From Haberlea rhodopensis (taxonomy: Eukaryota > Streptophyta > Magnoliopsida > Lamiales > Gesneriaceae): a stretch of DNA of 64,000 nt. Where the stretch lies: assembly GCA_907163345.1 (NCBI GenBank), contig CAJQUN010000051.1, positions 1,116,001-1,180,000 on the forward strand. Direction: 5' to 3'. Under the pieces are notes generated by a model that saw nothing but the letters and a program-made list of their open reading frames with translations, made no database searches and was not told where the DNA came from. Made by a program: the position numbers and the translations under genes. Below are positions 24,836-35,989 of the stretch, one piece after another; the stretch's first letter is position 1, and each line of letters begins with the position of its first letter.

Positions 24836-26112
24836 ACTCCCCCAAACTTAGACTTGATCGTCCTCGAGCAAGCAATAAGCTCAAAAAGAAAAGTTAAATT
24901 CGATACTAAGCATGAATCATCTTTACAACATACGTAAAATCTCAGAAATCCTACTTACACATCAATAGAAGTCCTTCAACACTTAACAAGAAGCAATTTC
25001 TCCTAAGTTAAACAATACATCGCAACATCGGAATGTGCGTGTGTGCTATTGTCAAACATGAGTTACATACATATCTTTAAAATCAACATGTGCCATATCA
25101 ACTCCTAGTCAAGATTACTTTGAATTACTCTACAAATTTACTATCCAGCACTTCTCCACTAATGTAATTATTCCCTAGACTTGGATCAACAGGACTTTAA
25201 AAGCTTTTAACGTTAGGCCTTTTGGTGTCGGCTTCAAAGAAAAGGTAGGATGAATTCAAAGAAGAGAATATAACAGAATCAGTTCAAAATCTTCTCATAT
25301 AATCATTGAGCTTCTCTTCACATTTTCTAGCCTTGGCCACTTTGGGTCTTATTTAACTTTTCTTTTCAAGGCTTTTTCTCTACATCTTTTCTTTTTCTTT
25401 GCTCATTCTTTTGTTCATTTCATTTTTTTTTTTCACAATGTACTTCTCAACATATAACAATTTAATGCAATGAATGAGATTCATTATACTCTCCTAGGGA
25501 TGGATGAAATTGTTCTTTTAGGCTCAAACCAAGGTGGGTATAATGAGTTTGCCAAGAATGTCGAATGGGGGTCTAATCATATGCAATGCATATACCATTC
25601 TTTTTTCAATAAGGCTCAAAAGGGACACTAAGGAATAATATATAACAGGTAGGCTGGAAAGGCTCAAACGGTCCAAAGATCGCCTAAATCATCTCCAAGT
25701 CTAGTTCCTAATTATAAATTTCGCCTCAAAGTGCTTTCAACTAAACTGTAAAGTTATCTAAGATACTCAAGACTCATCATAGTTAACACAAATTTTCACT
25801 TTAATCAATACATACTTCACTCAATCGTGACTCAATAAGTGCTCAAATTCTTCCTCAGTTTTGACATATGGTTAACAAAGGATATATACAACCAAGTTAA
25901 ACATTTTCATGACTTCTATCTAGATGAGGATTAATTTCATCATGTATTATCGTTGCAAATCTAATTCATCATTTCTCAAGAATAACTCATTTTCTAAAAA
26001 AAAATTTGTGATAGCACTCAAGGACGGTTCAAGTGACAATTAAGCACACAACATGCGGATAAAACAAGTTAAACACGCAATATTAAACACGCAAGCCACT
26101 CCCCCAAACTTA
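24836..26112 (-). other. E4 ORF-free 3' block framed by two polypurine tracts
   Basis: The minus strand reads TAAGTTTGGGGGAGT both at 24836-24850, next to the LTR (the true polypurine tract), and at about 26098-26112. The ~1.26 kb between them has no gene. It is homologous to E0 36244-37508, for example the GACCCAAAGTGGCCAAGGCT stretch near 25335. In Athila elements this is the region after integrase. Retention in an element that lost all of pol suggests a cis-acting role; that is inference. Confidence 0.75.
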
Positions 26113-26385
26113 ACTGAAACATTGTCCTCAATTCAAAAGGGAAAAGTAACTCCCCTGATCAAGACGCTTGCATGAGGATTGAGGAAGTTTGACTTTTGAA
26201 AACTCCATTGTTGTAGGGGTTCATCGCTCCACTTGAGTACCTCGCAAAAGAAGGATGCTAAAACAAATACACAAGAGAGAAAAACAAACTAAATGCAAAA
26301 TTGAAAATAAAACAAAGCTAAATGCAAAAGGATACGCTTGGGTTGCCTCCCAAGAAGCGCTGATTTCTGGTCTTCGGCTTGACCA

Positions 26386-27426
26386 TCAGAAGCAACCATC
26401 AAAGAGCGGCTGCCGCCCATAGTAAGTATCGTATAATACCAATAATGGGTCTTCATTCAGTATGCCCTCAAGCTTGGCAAGATTATAACAGTGTAAGCTC
26501 GTCGCTCCAACAACATTCTTGAATTGGTAGGCATGGGAGAATGATTCTTGGCTTGGCTTTATATCTTGGAGGGCGTAGTGCAGTGAAGTTGGCATCGATG
26601 AAAAGAAAGGATCCACATATGGAATAGAACATGTTTCCATCGACGGGTGCATATCAAAGTTCTCAAAAATCTCCTCCTCCAACATCACTTTTGGCTCGTC
26701 TTCCCGTATGATTTCCTCGGTTGAGTTTTCTACTGTAGGCTCAAACACTTCAAGTGGCTCAACTTCCCTTGACTTCTCCACATAAGTAGGATCACTCCCC
26801 CAAACTTGATTAGTTGAGTGATCATCATCATGTAACCAGGCCTGATTCTTAGATCTTGTCTCCTCTTCTTGGCAGCTCATTGAAATGTTTTCCACAAGGA
26901 TTGCTAATTGCTGCTCTAGGTGATGTATAGAATTTGTCTGGTTTTCTAAACGTTGCTCAGTTGACGCCATGAATCTAAGTAACATATCCTCTGATTGAGC
27001 CATTACTTCTGCCGAACTATCTATCTTCTCTCCTTGATGCTCAAATGGTTGTGGCATATCAATAGGGTAGCGAGGCTCCGGTGGGTATTGGTGACTCCAT
27101 CCTTGTAGTGAAGGATCACAATGCCAGTGATGATCGAAGTCCGCCATATCATTGAACAGGTGCACCACACTGTCCTCATCTCTATCAACCAGGGGACTCC
27201 CAATCATCAGTGCTCCGCTCAATACCCATTCTCGTGTCTGTGCATCCAACCCTTTGAAGAAATATTGCAGGAGAGTGTAGTTCGAAAAGTTGTGATACCG
27301 GAATGTGTTGGCCAATTCATTGAATCTCTCCCAAACAGCGTAGAACGGCTCGGAACGTTGTTGGGCAAAGCTTGTGAATGCTTGTTGATGTAGCATCTCC
27401 AAGTACCTCACAAGACAAACAAACAA
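26386..27426 (-). CDS. E4 Gag-like protein, truncated, no zinc knuckle
   Basis: An intact 346-residue frame. The N-terminal ~65 residues (QQRSEPFYAVWERFNELANT, LQYFFKGLDAQTREW) are the capsid core of gypsy Gag. The usual N-terminal part is missing: the ORF starts only about 100 nt from the PBS. The middle has a heptad-like stretch (STEQRLENQTNSIHHLEQQL). The C-terminal half is acidic (REVEPLEVFEPTVENSTEEI) and unlike the usual zinc-knuckle region; no CCHC is present. It is the only ORF of E4 and the only undamaged retroelement frame in the window. It might still be expressed or simply be young. It cannot replicate the element alone. Confidence 0.8.
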   Translation of the reverse strand: MFVCLVRYLEMLHQQAFTSFAQQRSEPFYAVWERFNELANTFRYHNFSNYTLLQYFFKGLDAQTREWVLSGALMIGSPLVDRDEDSVVHLFNDMADFDHHWHCDPSLQGWSHQYPPEPRYPIDMPQPFEHQGEKIDSSAEVMAQSEDMLLRFMASTEQRLENQTNSIHHLEQQLAILVENISMSCQEEETRSKNQAWLHDDDHSTNQVWGSDPTYVEKSREVEPLEVFEPTVENSTEEIIREDEPKVMLEEEIFENFDMHPSMETCSIPYVDPFFSSMPTSLHYALQDIKPSQESFSHAYQFKNVVGATSLHCYNLAKLEGILNEDPLLVLYDTYYGRQPLFDGCF

Positions 27427-27525
27427 AATAATTTAATAATTTTTTTTTTTCGAAATAAATATATACAAAGGGAAAAATGGTTAAATTACAGTCAAAGCTT
27501 CTCGTATGATATTACTAAAGTTAGT

Positions 27526-27542
27526 CCCCGGCAACGGCGCCA
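27526..27542 (-). other. E4 primer binding site, tRNA-Asp type
   Basis: The minus strand reads TGGCGCCGTTGCCGGGG, six bases from the LTR. As I know plant tRNA-Asp, this is complementary to its 3' end including CCA. It is the usual Athila/Tat-type primer. Confidence 0.85.
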
Positions 27543-27548
27543 AAAACT

Positions 27549-29114
27549 TGACCGCTTTATTTTTAAACAAAAGATATTTCAAAGATTGGTTTGAAGCGAT
27601 TCTACCGCAAGTGCACGGTTGTCAAGTTTTAGTATAGTGAAAATTAAGTACAGGTTGTCGAATCCACAGGGACTAACGTATAAGTACCAAATAAGATAAG
27701 TAAAATTATATTTAGCCTACGATAAAAGAAGTTTGATTAACTAGATCTAAATTAAAATAAAGAATAAAGATTAAACTAGAAATAATGAAAAGAATGGTTC
27801 CGGAAATGCAAAGGTAAGTTACTCGAGAAAATTACCGAGCTCGTCGTTTAATTATGTTATCTCTAATGATTCAATGGAATTCTCAGTTTATCAACCAATT
27901 GATTTTAAAGGTGAAAGGTTTTCACTATTATTCGATACACTCTCTCGAGCTGTAACGAAACTAACAATAAATTAGAACAAGTCACTCTCGTGCACCTATT
28001 TACTAATTCAAAGTTGCATAAATTATCAAAACCTTATAACTCTAAATCTCTCGATTCCAAGTTCTTACATATGCGATATCATCTCTCGATCTCAATCGTG
28101 ACATACATCATAAATTAATGGAGCGTGTTACAACGTTATCTCTCGATCTCGGCTGTAACCCTCAAATTCAATCAAAGCTAGCTAGACTTTGATCTACACA
28201 TGCAATTAATTTATGAACAATAACAATCAATGCACTCAAATACCAATGATCAATAATCAAACACAACGAAATTAAAACTCAATAATATAAACTAAATTTA
28301 ATTCAAATCAAATACATAAGAGTTTTATTGTCTCTCGACCTCTAAAACATCAAATGAAATTGAAAATCAAATAAATTAAAGTTCAGAAATACGATAAACG
28401 ATGGATGAATCCGTGCGTTGCACCGTGATTTCTTCTCTTGTTCCTTCCTTGCACTCCGGAATAGATTGGCTCGACCTTGGACGAAGAACGGAGATTGGAT
28501 CTCCTGTTCCGGCGTTGGGCGGCGGCTTGGGCGGCTCTCCTTGACCTAAAAATCGTCTGAAAAAATGGTCTGATGTGGTCTCTCTTGGTATGAATCAAGC
28601 TTCCCGCTTAAAAGCCCTCCAAAATCACGATAAGAAAGGAAAATAAAATCTTCAGGATTTTGCGTCTCGATCGATCGGAAGGTTTTCTCGATCGATCGGC
28701 GCACTGTTCATGCCAGCTTTTGAATCTCACTGTCTCGCTCGATCGATCGAGATTTTCCACCGATCGATCGAGAATTTGAAAAAATCAGCTCCGAAGTTAC
28801 TGCCTCGCTCGATCGATCGAGATTTCCACCGATCGATCGAGACTTGAAAATCTTTGATGCTCAACTCTCTGCCTGGCTCGATCGATCGAGAGTAAATCTC
28901 GATCGATCGAGATTCCGAAAATTTCATTTCCTCAATTTTTGTTCTTTCACGCCTCGATTTCGCCCGTTATCTTCATATAAGCTCATTTCTTCCACTTACG
29001 ATCCATTTTCCTGAAACAAACGAATAAACACCAAAAAGCATAATATCATCCAGGAAAAAGAACGGAAAGTGGGAAGAATTTACAGTTAAAAACACTCAAA
29101 ATCTAAGCCTATCA
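27549..29114 (-). repeat. E4 5' LTR (right in the window)
   Basis: 1566 bp, near-identical to 23273-24835. CGATCGATCG cluster at about 28667-28912. ORFs read from this LTR, such as 28383-28598 and 28727-28927, are duplicated in the other LTR and are not genes. Confidence 0.95.
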
Positions 29115-30907
29115 GAGACAAATAGAACTTAGTGAAGTTCAACCACAACAAAACACTGAACCTGAGATTGAGATGGAAACAGAGCAGACACCGCAAGCTG
29201 TTGTGGAAGAAGTACCTGCGCAAGAGACACAAGCCCAGCGTAGGTCTGTAAGAGAACACCGGGAGCCACAGAGATATGGATTTCTTGTGACTCAACAAGG
29301 TGACTTACTACTTATTGATGAGGATGAGTCGTCATCTTATCAACAAGCTATAATGGGCACTGATTCTGAGAAATGGCAAGAGGCCATGAAATCTGAGATG
29401 GAATCCATGTATGCAAACCAAGTATGGACTTTGGTTGATCCACCTGAAGGGGTACGACCCATAGGGTGCAAATGGATTTTCAAGAAAAAGACCGACATGG
29501 ATGGTAATCTACAAACCTATAAAGGTCGACTGGTTGCAAAAGGATTCAAACAAATTCATGGTATTGACTATGATGAAACCTTTTTCACCAGTGGCCATGG
29601 TTAAATCCATAAGGATCTTACTTGCAATAGCTGCATTTCATGATTATGAAATCTGGCAGATGGATGTCAAAACAGCTTTCCTTAATGGAAATCTGCTTGA
29701 GGATGTGTGCATGACACATCCCGAGGGTTTTGTCGATCCAAAGGATGCTGGAAAGATATGCAAGCTACAACGATCCATTTATGGATTGAAGCAAGCTTCT
29801 CGGAGTTGGAATCTTTGTTTTGATGATGCAGTCAAAGAGTTTGGCTTCATCAAAAACGTAGATGAATCTTGTGTCTACAAGAAGGTCAGTGGGAGCATTA
29901 TTATCTTCCTAATATTGTATGTAGATGACATACTTCTCATTGGGAATGATATCCCTGCCTTACAATCTGTAAAGATTTGGCTAGGGAATTGTTTTTCTAT
30001 GAAAGACTTGGGTGAAGCCACCTATGTATTAGGAATCAAGATCTATAGAGATAGATCAAGAAGATTACTTGTCCTAAGTCAAAGTACATACATAGACAAA
30101 GTGCTAAAACGGTTTAGCATGCAAGAATCAAAAAAAGGATTTGAGCCTATGACACATGGTATATATCTCTCGAAGGAACAGTGTCCTTCAACACCAGATG
30201 AGAGACAACGCATAAGTAAGATTCCATATGCGCCAGCTATTGGATCTATCATGTATGCCATGATATGTACTCGTCCCGATGTATCGTATGCTTTGAGCAT
30301 GACGAGCAGATATCAAGTTGATCCAGGTGAAGGTCACTGGATTGCAGTCAAGAACATCCTGAAGTACTTGAGAAGGACTAAGGATAAATTCTTGATTTAC
30401 GGAGGTGAGGAAGAGCTCAATGTAATGGGTTACACTGATGCAAGCTTCCAAACCGACAAAGATGATTTTCGATCGCAATCTGGATATGTGTATTGCCTAA
30501 ATGGAGGTGCTGTGAGCTGGAAGAGTTCAAAGCAAGAGACAGTAGCCGATTCTACAACAGAAGCTGAGTATATTGCTGCCTCGGATGCATCAAAGGAAGC
30601 TGTTTGGATTAGGAAGTTCATTTCTGAACTTGGAGTGGTGCCTAGCATTAATGATCCGATAGAACTCTATTGTGACAACAATGGAGCGATCGCATTGGCT
30701 AAGGAACCTAGATCTCACCAAAGATCCAAGCACATACTTCGGCGCTTTCATTTCATTCGAGAAATCGTTGAAAGGGGAGATGTTAAAATATGCAAAGTAC
30801 CAACAGATGATAACGTATCTGACCCATTGACGAAGCCACTGTCACAGCAGAAGCATGATCGTCATACTAGATCTCTAGGCATTAGGTATATGTCTGAGTG
30901 GTCTTAG
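29115..30907 (+). pseudogene. E3 pol, RT and RNase H part (right of E4)
   Basis: Resumes after the GAGAC duplication in the integrase-RT linker (ETEQTPQAVVEEVPAQ). RT starts at GCKWIFKKK. One extra T near 29582 shifts the frame. The second frame then stays open through YVDDILLI (29918 onward), the copia RNase H motif ADSTTEAEYIAA and the C-terminal SDPLTKPLSQQKH to 30907. Without E4 and with few lesions E3 would be close to intact, consistent with its low LTR divergence. Confidence 0.93.
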
Positions 30908-30922
30908 TGCAAGTGGGAGATT
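30908..30922 (+). other. E3 polypurine tract
   Basis: GTGCAAGTGGGAGATT-type tract immediately before the 3' LTR, as in E1. Confidence 0.85.
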
Positions 30923-32425
30923 TGTTGGGATATGCCCTAAGACATGTCATTGGATGATTGTTTTGACATACAATGTTTATGATTTTATGAATGGCAATTC
31001 ATTATTATATATTATTCGTTTAACTGTGCAATGTGAATTAATATATATGTTAATGTTCTTAGAATAATATTGTATTATTCTTAAACATTGTCCCTAGTCA
31101 AGTATTATCATGAATCGGGATAATGATAATACATAGAGACTAGTATGTGTTGATTGATGAATTGTTCATTGATATGAGATATCAAATCAACACATGGGTA
31201 CATGTTAGAGAACGATGTACTGGACAGACCCACCATGAGAATGCTACATGGATAGTTATATGAGTGTCATAAGCAATTCTCATAGTGATAATAATGTATG
31301 TAATCCTTACGACTTGTGATCATCAGAGATCCCAACATAAGGAGTTATGTATCTTGATATTGTCAAATGTTACCCGTAACAGGGTAAACTATAAAGGCAA
31401 CTATTGGATACACTACGAATTATGTAGAGGGATGTTGACTCAATGAGATAGGATTTGTCCCTCCTATATAATAGGAGAAGTGTTTGGCCCTTGATCAAGT
31501 GAGAACTAAAATGCATGGCCATGCTCGAATGAGTCGATATGTGATATCGAGCTTATTCGTTTATTCTAGTTCTACTTGGGGATCAAGAAATAGAGATTGA
31601 ATATACGAGTATGACTATTCCATGACTCGTGTTCAATCTAAACACAAAGGACAAAGGGATTAAGTTACATGGTTAATATTATCACAAGTTCTTAGGTTAT
31701 GTCGAGTCGTTGACATTCTTGTAATTTGGGTAGCCTTGATGTGTTGCTAGACACCGCTCATTGCTTGTGACGTAAAATGAGATTTTATGTCACTGCCAAC
31801 ATTACAAGATCCTATCGGGTCGCACAAAAGATTAAATCGATAAGGGAAATTAAATTCATGGGATGAATTAAATAATTAAGAGGAGTCTTAATTAAATGAT
31901 TATAAGTATTTAATTAAATCATGGGTTTGGGCCCATGAGACTTTAAGAAAGTCTTGAACCTTAATTAAAGTCTTATAATATAAATATAAGGTTATTGATT
32001 AATTGTTAATCATACTTTCATATCATAACCTAGCCAACCAAGAAGCAAGTCTCGGCCGCCTCTCACATAAGCAATCGGCTTCTTCATAGTCGAGTTGTTT
32101 CTTGTGATTTCGGGCCATCTTCCTCGATTGTGAATCGAGTGTGCTTCTTGTTTCGGTTTAAGAACAAATCTAGCACTTTGTTCTTAAACTATCCCTTCCC
32201 GATTTGATCGTGTGGATACCGTTGAGGCAAAACTTGATAAGTTTTGCTAGTGACTCGAAGGAGGCGTTGGACGTGGAGCTGCTTCGTGGAATCTGCTCAA
32301 ACACGCTACAAGGGTGAGACTTTTGTAAATCCTTTTATCCGATATGATAACCTATGTATAGATCCGGTGTCTAGTAATCCAAATTTTAAATTCCGCTGCG
32401 TACCATGCTTGTTGGATTACTGACA
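30923..32425 (+). repeat. E3 3' LTR
   Basis: 1503 bp, TGTTGGG...CTGACA. It differs from the 5' LTR mainly by single transitions and one multi-base change near 31440 (CTCAATGAG against CTGATCGAG). Confidence 0.95.
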
Positions 32426-32692
32426 CATCAAAGTCAGAGGACTACAGTCTTGGATTTTGAGTCTTTCAAAGAGAAGATGACAGCCAGTATTAGCAGCATT
32501 CAGCGCGGACTGAATGATCTGTTCTCTCAGCAAGCTACATATAAAAACAGTCTGAGAAAAGAACAGATCGAGCTGGCCACTGAAGTTCGAGCATCCGTCG
32601 CAAAATCCCTTCTTGCTCAAGAGATTGCTGCTGACAAAAAGGGGGAAAAGAGTAAAGACTTCAAGCCACATCAGTCTTCAGCAAGAAAGTAG
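32426..32692 (+). pseudogene. E2 third ORF, C-terminal end
   Basis: Starts with the duplicated CATCA and continues the frame broken at 17850. It reads to a stop at 32690-32692. Sequence is Lys/Glu-rich and probably helical (LRKEQIELATEVRASVAKSL). An ATG at 32405 lies in the E3 LTR, so the apparent 95-residue ORF is an insertion artefact. Confidence 0.8.
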
Positions 32693-32938
32693 AAGTCTAT
32701 ATAAGTCAGACTTGTCTGTATTTGTACATCAGATTTTTTGTTCAATAAATAAAAATCAGAGTTCTTAGTTAAGTCATTGTTCATTTATTTTGAACTAAAT
32801 GGCTTAATCAATCCGAACTTCAACTCAACTGTGTTCACTTATTTTTGAACAAGAAGAAGTAATTGATCCGCAAGTATACGCTTCAGAGTTCTTAAAAGAC
32901 TGAATAAAGAGATATAGAAGCTAGGTTTTGTCATCATC
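32693..32938 (+). other. E2 3' untranslated region
   Basis: About 250 bp between the third ORF and the polypurine tract, no ORF seen. Contains AATAAATAAAA near 32745. Confidence 0.6.
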
Positions 32939-32952
32939 AAAAAGGGGGAATT
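32939..32952 (+). other. E2 polypurine tract
   Basis: AAAAAGGGGGAATT directly before TGTTAGTT. A related AAAAAGGGGGAAAAG at about 32635 may be a second copy; Sireviruses often carry repeated tracts here. Confidence 0.8.
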
Positions 32953-34046
32953 TGTTAGTTCCGAGTTTTAAAGATGACAAAACAAATCAGAACGGATCGA
33001 TAGAAATCAGACTGACTAGATCGATCGCTCAAAACAGACCAAGCTGAAATGGTATATCACAAATCAAAATGGATCGATGAACATCAGCCTGGCCAGATCG
33101 AAGCTTCAGATCGATCTCAACTATTATCACATCAGAGCAGACAAGGCTGAATAAGATTTGCTCTTCAATCCGAATCATTAACGGCTATTTATTGAAGCAT
33201 TTAATGTTGCAATTAATGCTGAAAAAGACCAAGGACTGAAGATTACCATAAAATGTAAGAAGACAAAGAAGAGCTTACCTGACAGTGACCGAAAGCATGA
33301 ACCAGAATGGCAAGTGCCCAAAAGAATAAGGTTGTAGCTTACTCAGAGTTTGAGCAGAGTCAAGAGTTGCACATAAAGGGAAATAATGTCGTTGGTACAT
33401 AAAACTATATAAGGATGCAACAGAAGAGCTCAATATGGAGTCTGATCAATCGAAAAACACAAAAGAAAGCTAAACAACACAAGCTTACAAGCTCAGACAT
33501 TTTCGAGCTGAAAATCTTCATAAGCACAAGCATATTGTAATACTTGATCATCTTAGGATCATTGTGTGCATAGACTAAATTAGTCTATCTTTTGTATTCT
33601 TTACTAAAATAGAGAAGTGAGAATCAATTGTAACTGTCAGACAGAGTGTGTCTGAACAAATCGAGGACTAGGAGTTTCAGTCTGGTAGTGAGTTAAATCC
33701 AGCTGAATCGGGTTTGTACAACAGGATTGTATAAATCAAAGTCTTCTAGTGGAATCCTTCCTTAATTGGAAGAAGGGGAGACGTAGAAGGATTACACCAC
33801 CTTCGAACTTCCAGAAACATATTCTGCCTTTTATCATTCTGCACTCGTTTTACTATTCATGACATCGAGCTGTTCTTACTAGCCTAAGAACAGACCGTTC
33901 CGCACTAAATTATTCAGTGGTCTGTTCTGCAGAAAAATTGATTAAGAAACAGATTTCTTTCACTAATCCGAAAGAAATCACAAAGGATTATTTTTAATAG
34001 GAGTGTTCATTCACCCCCCTCTAAACACTCCGGACCGATCCTAACA
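32953..34046 (+). repeat. E2 3' LTR
   Basis: 1094 bp. Relative to the 5' LTR it has an extra ~19 bp near 33588 (TCTTTTGTATTCTTTACTAA region) and a shorter C run near 34014. Confidence 0.95.
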
Positions 34047-34514
34047 CATGGGTTTGGGCCCATGAGGCTTTAAGAAAGTCTTGAACCTTATTTAAATCTT
34101 ACATATATAATTTGATAACAAGGTGATTAATAAGATTAATCCTTTATCACTAAACCTAATAAGCTCTCGGCCGCCTACTTAAACCATCATCATCGCCGCC
34201 GCCGCCGTGGTGGTTTTTGGTTTTTGATTGGTCGTCGTTGATCGGTTTTGAACCGTGAGTTCATTCTTGTTTTAAGAACGAGTCTAGCAACTTGTTCTTA
34301 AACTATCCCTTTAGATTTGATCGTGTGGATACCGTAGAGAAAAAGGTGCAAACTTTTGTTTGTGACTCGTGGTGCTACAACGTGGAATCTGCTTCAAACA
34401 TGCTACAAGGGTGAGACTCTTTTAATCATTCCGATATGAATACTCTGTATAGGTCCTCGGTTAGGAATCCATTGTTTTATTTCCGCTGCGCACTTGTGTG
34501 TTGGATTCCTTACA
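34047..34514 (+). repeat. E1 3' LTR, right part
   Basis: Starts with the second CATGG copy and matches 1767-2235 of the E1 5' LTR to CTTACA. Followed by the AAACC duplication of E0. Confidence 0.95.
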
Positions 34515-35989
34515 AAACCACGCTTAATTAGGTGGATATTGTTGTTGCAAGAATTTGACTTAGAGATACGAGATAAGAAGGGTGTAGAGAATGTGGTAGC
34601 AGATCATTTGTCTCGAATAGACAATGGAGAGGATAAAATTGAAAGTGAGAAGAAGAAATTAATGAGACATTTCCTGATGAGCAATTGTTTAACGCTGACA
34701 TTTTACCTTGGTATGCAGATTTTGCGAACTATATTGCTAGTGGTATCCTGCCACAAAATCTATCTTTTTATCAAAATAAAAAATTCTTTTCTGAGGTTAA
34801 ACATCTTATTTGGGAGGAGCCCTATTTGTTCAAAGTTTGTGCAGATAACATTATAAGGAGATGTATCCTCGAAAGGGACATGCAATCTATCTTGAAGCAG
34901 TGCCACAGTGGAGAGATAGGTGGGCATTTTGGCCCAACCAAAACAGCTACTAAGGTACTTGACTCTGGCTTCTATTGGCCAACGTTGTTTAAGGACTCAT
35001 TCAGGTATGTCTCCACTTGTGATAGATGTCAAAGGGTCGGTAATATCTCTAGGAGAAATGAATTACCCTTAAACAATATTCTTGAATGTGAACTTTTTGA
35101 TGTATGGGGAATAGATTTTATGGGACCTTTCCCAAGCTCATGTTCAAACAAATTATATACTTGTCGCAGTGGACTATGTGTCAAAGTGGGTTGAGGCGGA
35201 AGCCTTACGCACAAATGATGCTCGAGTGGTTGTGAAATTTTTGAAAAGAAATTTTTTTACTCGTTTTGGCACCCTCGAGCAATTATTAGTGATGTGGGCA
35301 CTCATTTTCACAACAAACAATTTGAAAATCTTTTGAGTAAATATGGTGTCACCCACAAAGTGTCTTCACCTTATCACCCACAAACCAGCGGACAAGTAGA
35401 AGTTTCAAACCAAGAGTAGAAACGTATTCTAGAAAAGACAGTGACTCTAAGCCAGAAGGATTGGTCTTTACGCTTAGACGATGCCTTATGGGGTTATCGG
35501 ACTGCTTTTAAGACACCTACTGGCACATCACCTTATATGTTGGTATTTGGTAAGGCATGTCACCTACCAGTTGAACTCGAGCATAAAGCATATTGGGCTA
35601 TGAAATGGCTAAACTTTGATTGTCATGTTGCAGGTGAAAAACGTCTTTTACAACTGAATGAGATGGAGGAATTTAGGAATAAGGCATATGAGAATGCTAA
35701 GATTTACAAAGAAAGAACCAAGAAGTGGCATGATTCTCATATACAAAGAAGGGAATTCAATGTAGGAGATAAAGTACTCTTGTTCAATTCCAGACTGCGA
35801 CTCATTCCAGGTAAACTACGTTCTCGTTGGTCTGGACCATTCACAGTCTCCAAGGTAAACCCAACTGGCGCTATTGTAATTACCGACCCCGAAAAGGGAA
35901 CATTTATAGTAAATGGGCAGCGGTTGAAGCACTACAACATCAATGAGAAATGCGAGATGTTAGCCTCTATCTGTTATCTTGATAACTAA
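34515..35989 (+). pseudogene. E0 Athila-like pol, RNase H end and integrase (right half)
   Basis: Continues the frame cut at 773: RWILLLQEFDLEIRDKKG and VADHLSRI end RNase H. A frameshift near 34680 leads to integrase. The HHCC zinc finger is visible (CHSGEIGGHFG ... STCDRCQR). The core begins at WGIDFMGPFPSS, breaks near 35155, and has a TAG near 35416-35418 (E-stop-K). The C-terminal part (35441-35989) is open: GYRTAFKTPTGTSPYMLVFG, GKACHLPVELEHKAYWA and the GPF/Y module (LRSRWSGPFTVSKV). GKACHLPVELEHKAYWA is characteristic of Athila-type integrases. Function would be cDNA integration; this copy is dead. Confidence 0.92.

Larger units (their letters stand above)
23273..29114 (-). mobile_element. 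E4: gag-only Athila-like Ty3/gypsy element (non-autonomous)
   Basis: Bounded by TGACCGC and CCTATCA with perfect GAGAC duplications (23268-23272 and 29115-29119) in E3 pol. It has two ~1.56-kb LTRs, a tRNA-Asp type PBS, one gag-derived ORF and a polypurine tract, all reading on the minus strand. The interior is only 2.7 kb and has no protease, RT, RNase H or integrase. About 10-11 LTR substitutions in 1.56 kb by eye make it the youngest insertion. This is the layout called TR-GAG: mobilised in trans by a related autonomous element. LTR ends and the 3' block match E0. Confidence 0.94.
17851..32425 (+). mobile_element. E3: Ty1/copia element, same family as E1, split by E4
   Basis: Begins TGTTGGGATATGCCC and ends GGATTACTGACA, with CATCA duplications at 17846-17850 and 32426-32430 inside the E2 third ORF. 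Own sequence is about 8.7 kb. Colinear with E1 over LTR, leader, gag and pol. The LTRs differ at roughly 18-20 of 1500 bases by eye, so it is younger than E1. The terminal dinucleotide context differs between its LTRs (CTTACA in the left, CTGACA in the right). Confidence 0.95.
9073..34046 (+). mobile_element. E2: Sirevirus-like Ty1/copia element with a third ORF, split by E3
   Basis: Begins TGTTAGTTCC, ends GATCCTAACA, with perfect CATGG duplications at 9068-9072 and 34047-34051. Own sequence is 9073-17850 plus 32431-34046, about 10.4 kb. Contents are LTR, PBS, gag with one zinc knuckle and long acidic tail, pol, a third ORF in the envelope-like position, AAAGGGGGAA polypurine tract and LTR. 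A long Gag, a third ORF after RNase H and a size near 10 kb are Sirevirus traits. By eye about 35 LTR differences in ~1080 bases. Confidence 0.94.
774..34514 (+). mobile_element. E1: Ty1/copia LTR retrotransposon split by a nested insertion
   Basis: Starts TGTTGGGATATGCCC and ends GGATTCCTTACA. It is flanked by a perfect 5-bp target duplication AAACC (769-773 and 34515-34519) inside E0 pol. Own sequence is 774-9072 plus 34052-34514, about 8.8 kb. Order is LTR, tRNA-Met type PBS, 1.8-kb leader, gag, protease, integrase, RT, RNase H, polypurine tract, LTR, which is the copia order. By eye the two LTRs differ at about 27 of ~1460 bases. E2 sits inside the 3' LTR. I do not assign a named copia lineage. 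Confidence 0.95.

Noticed and set aside
30079..30648. Antisense ORFs over copia RNase H
   Set aside because: Shadow frames of well-identified RT/RNase H coding sequence, repeated over the same region of E1.
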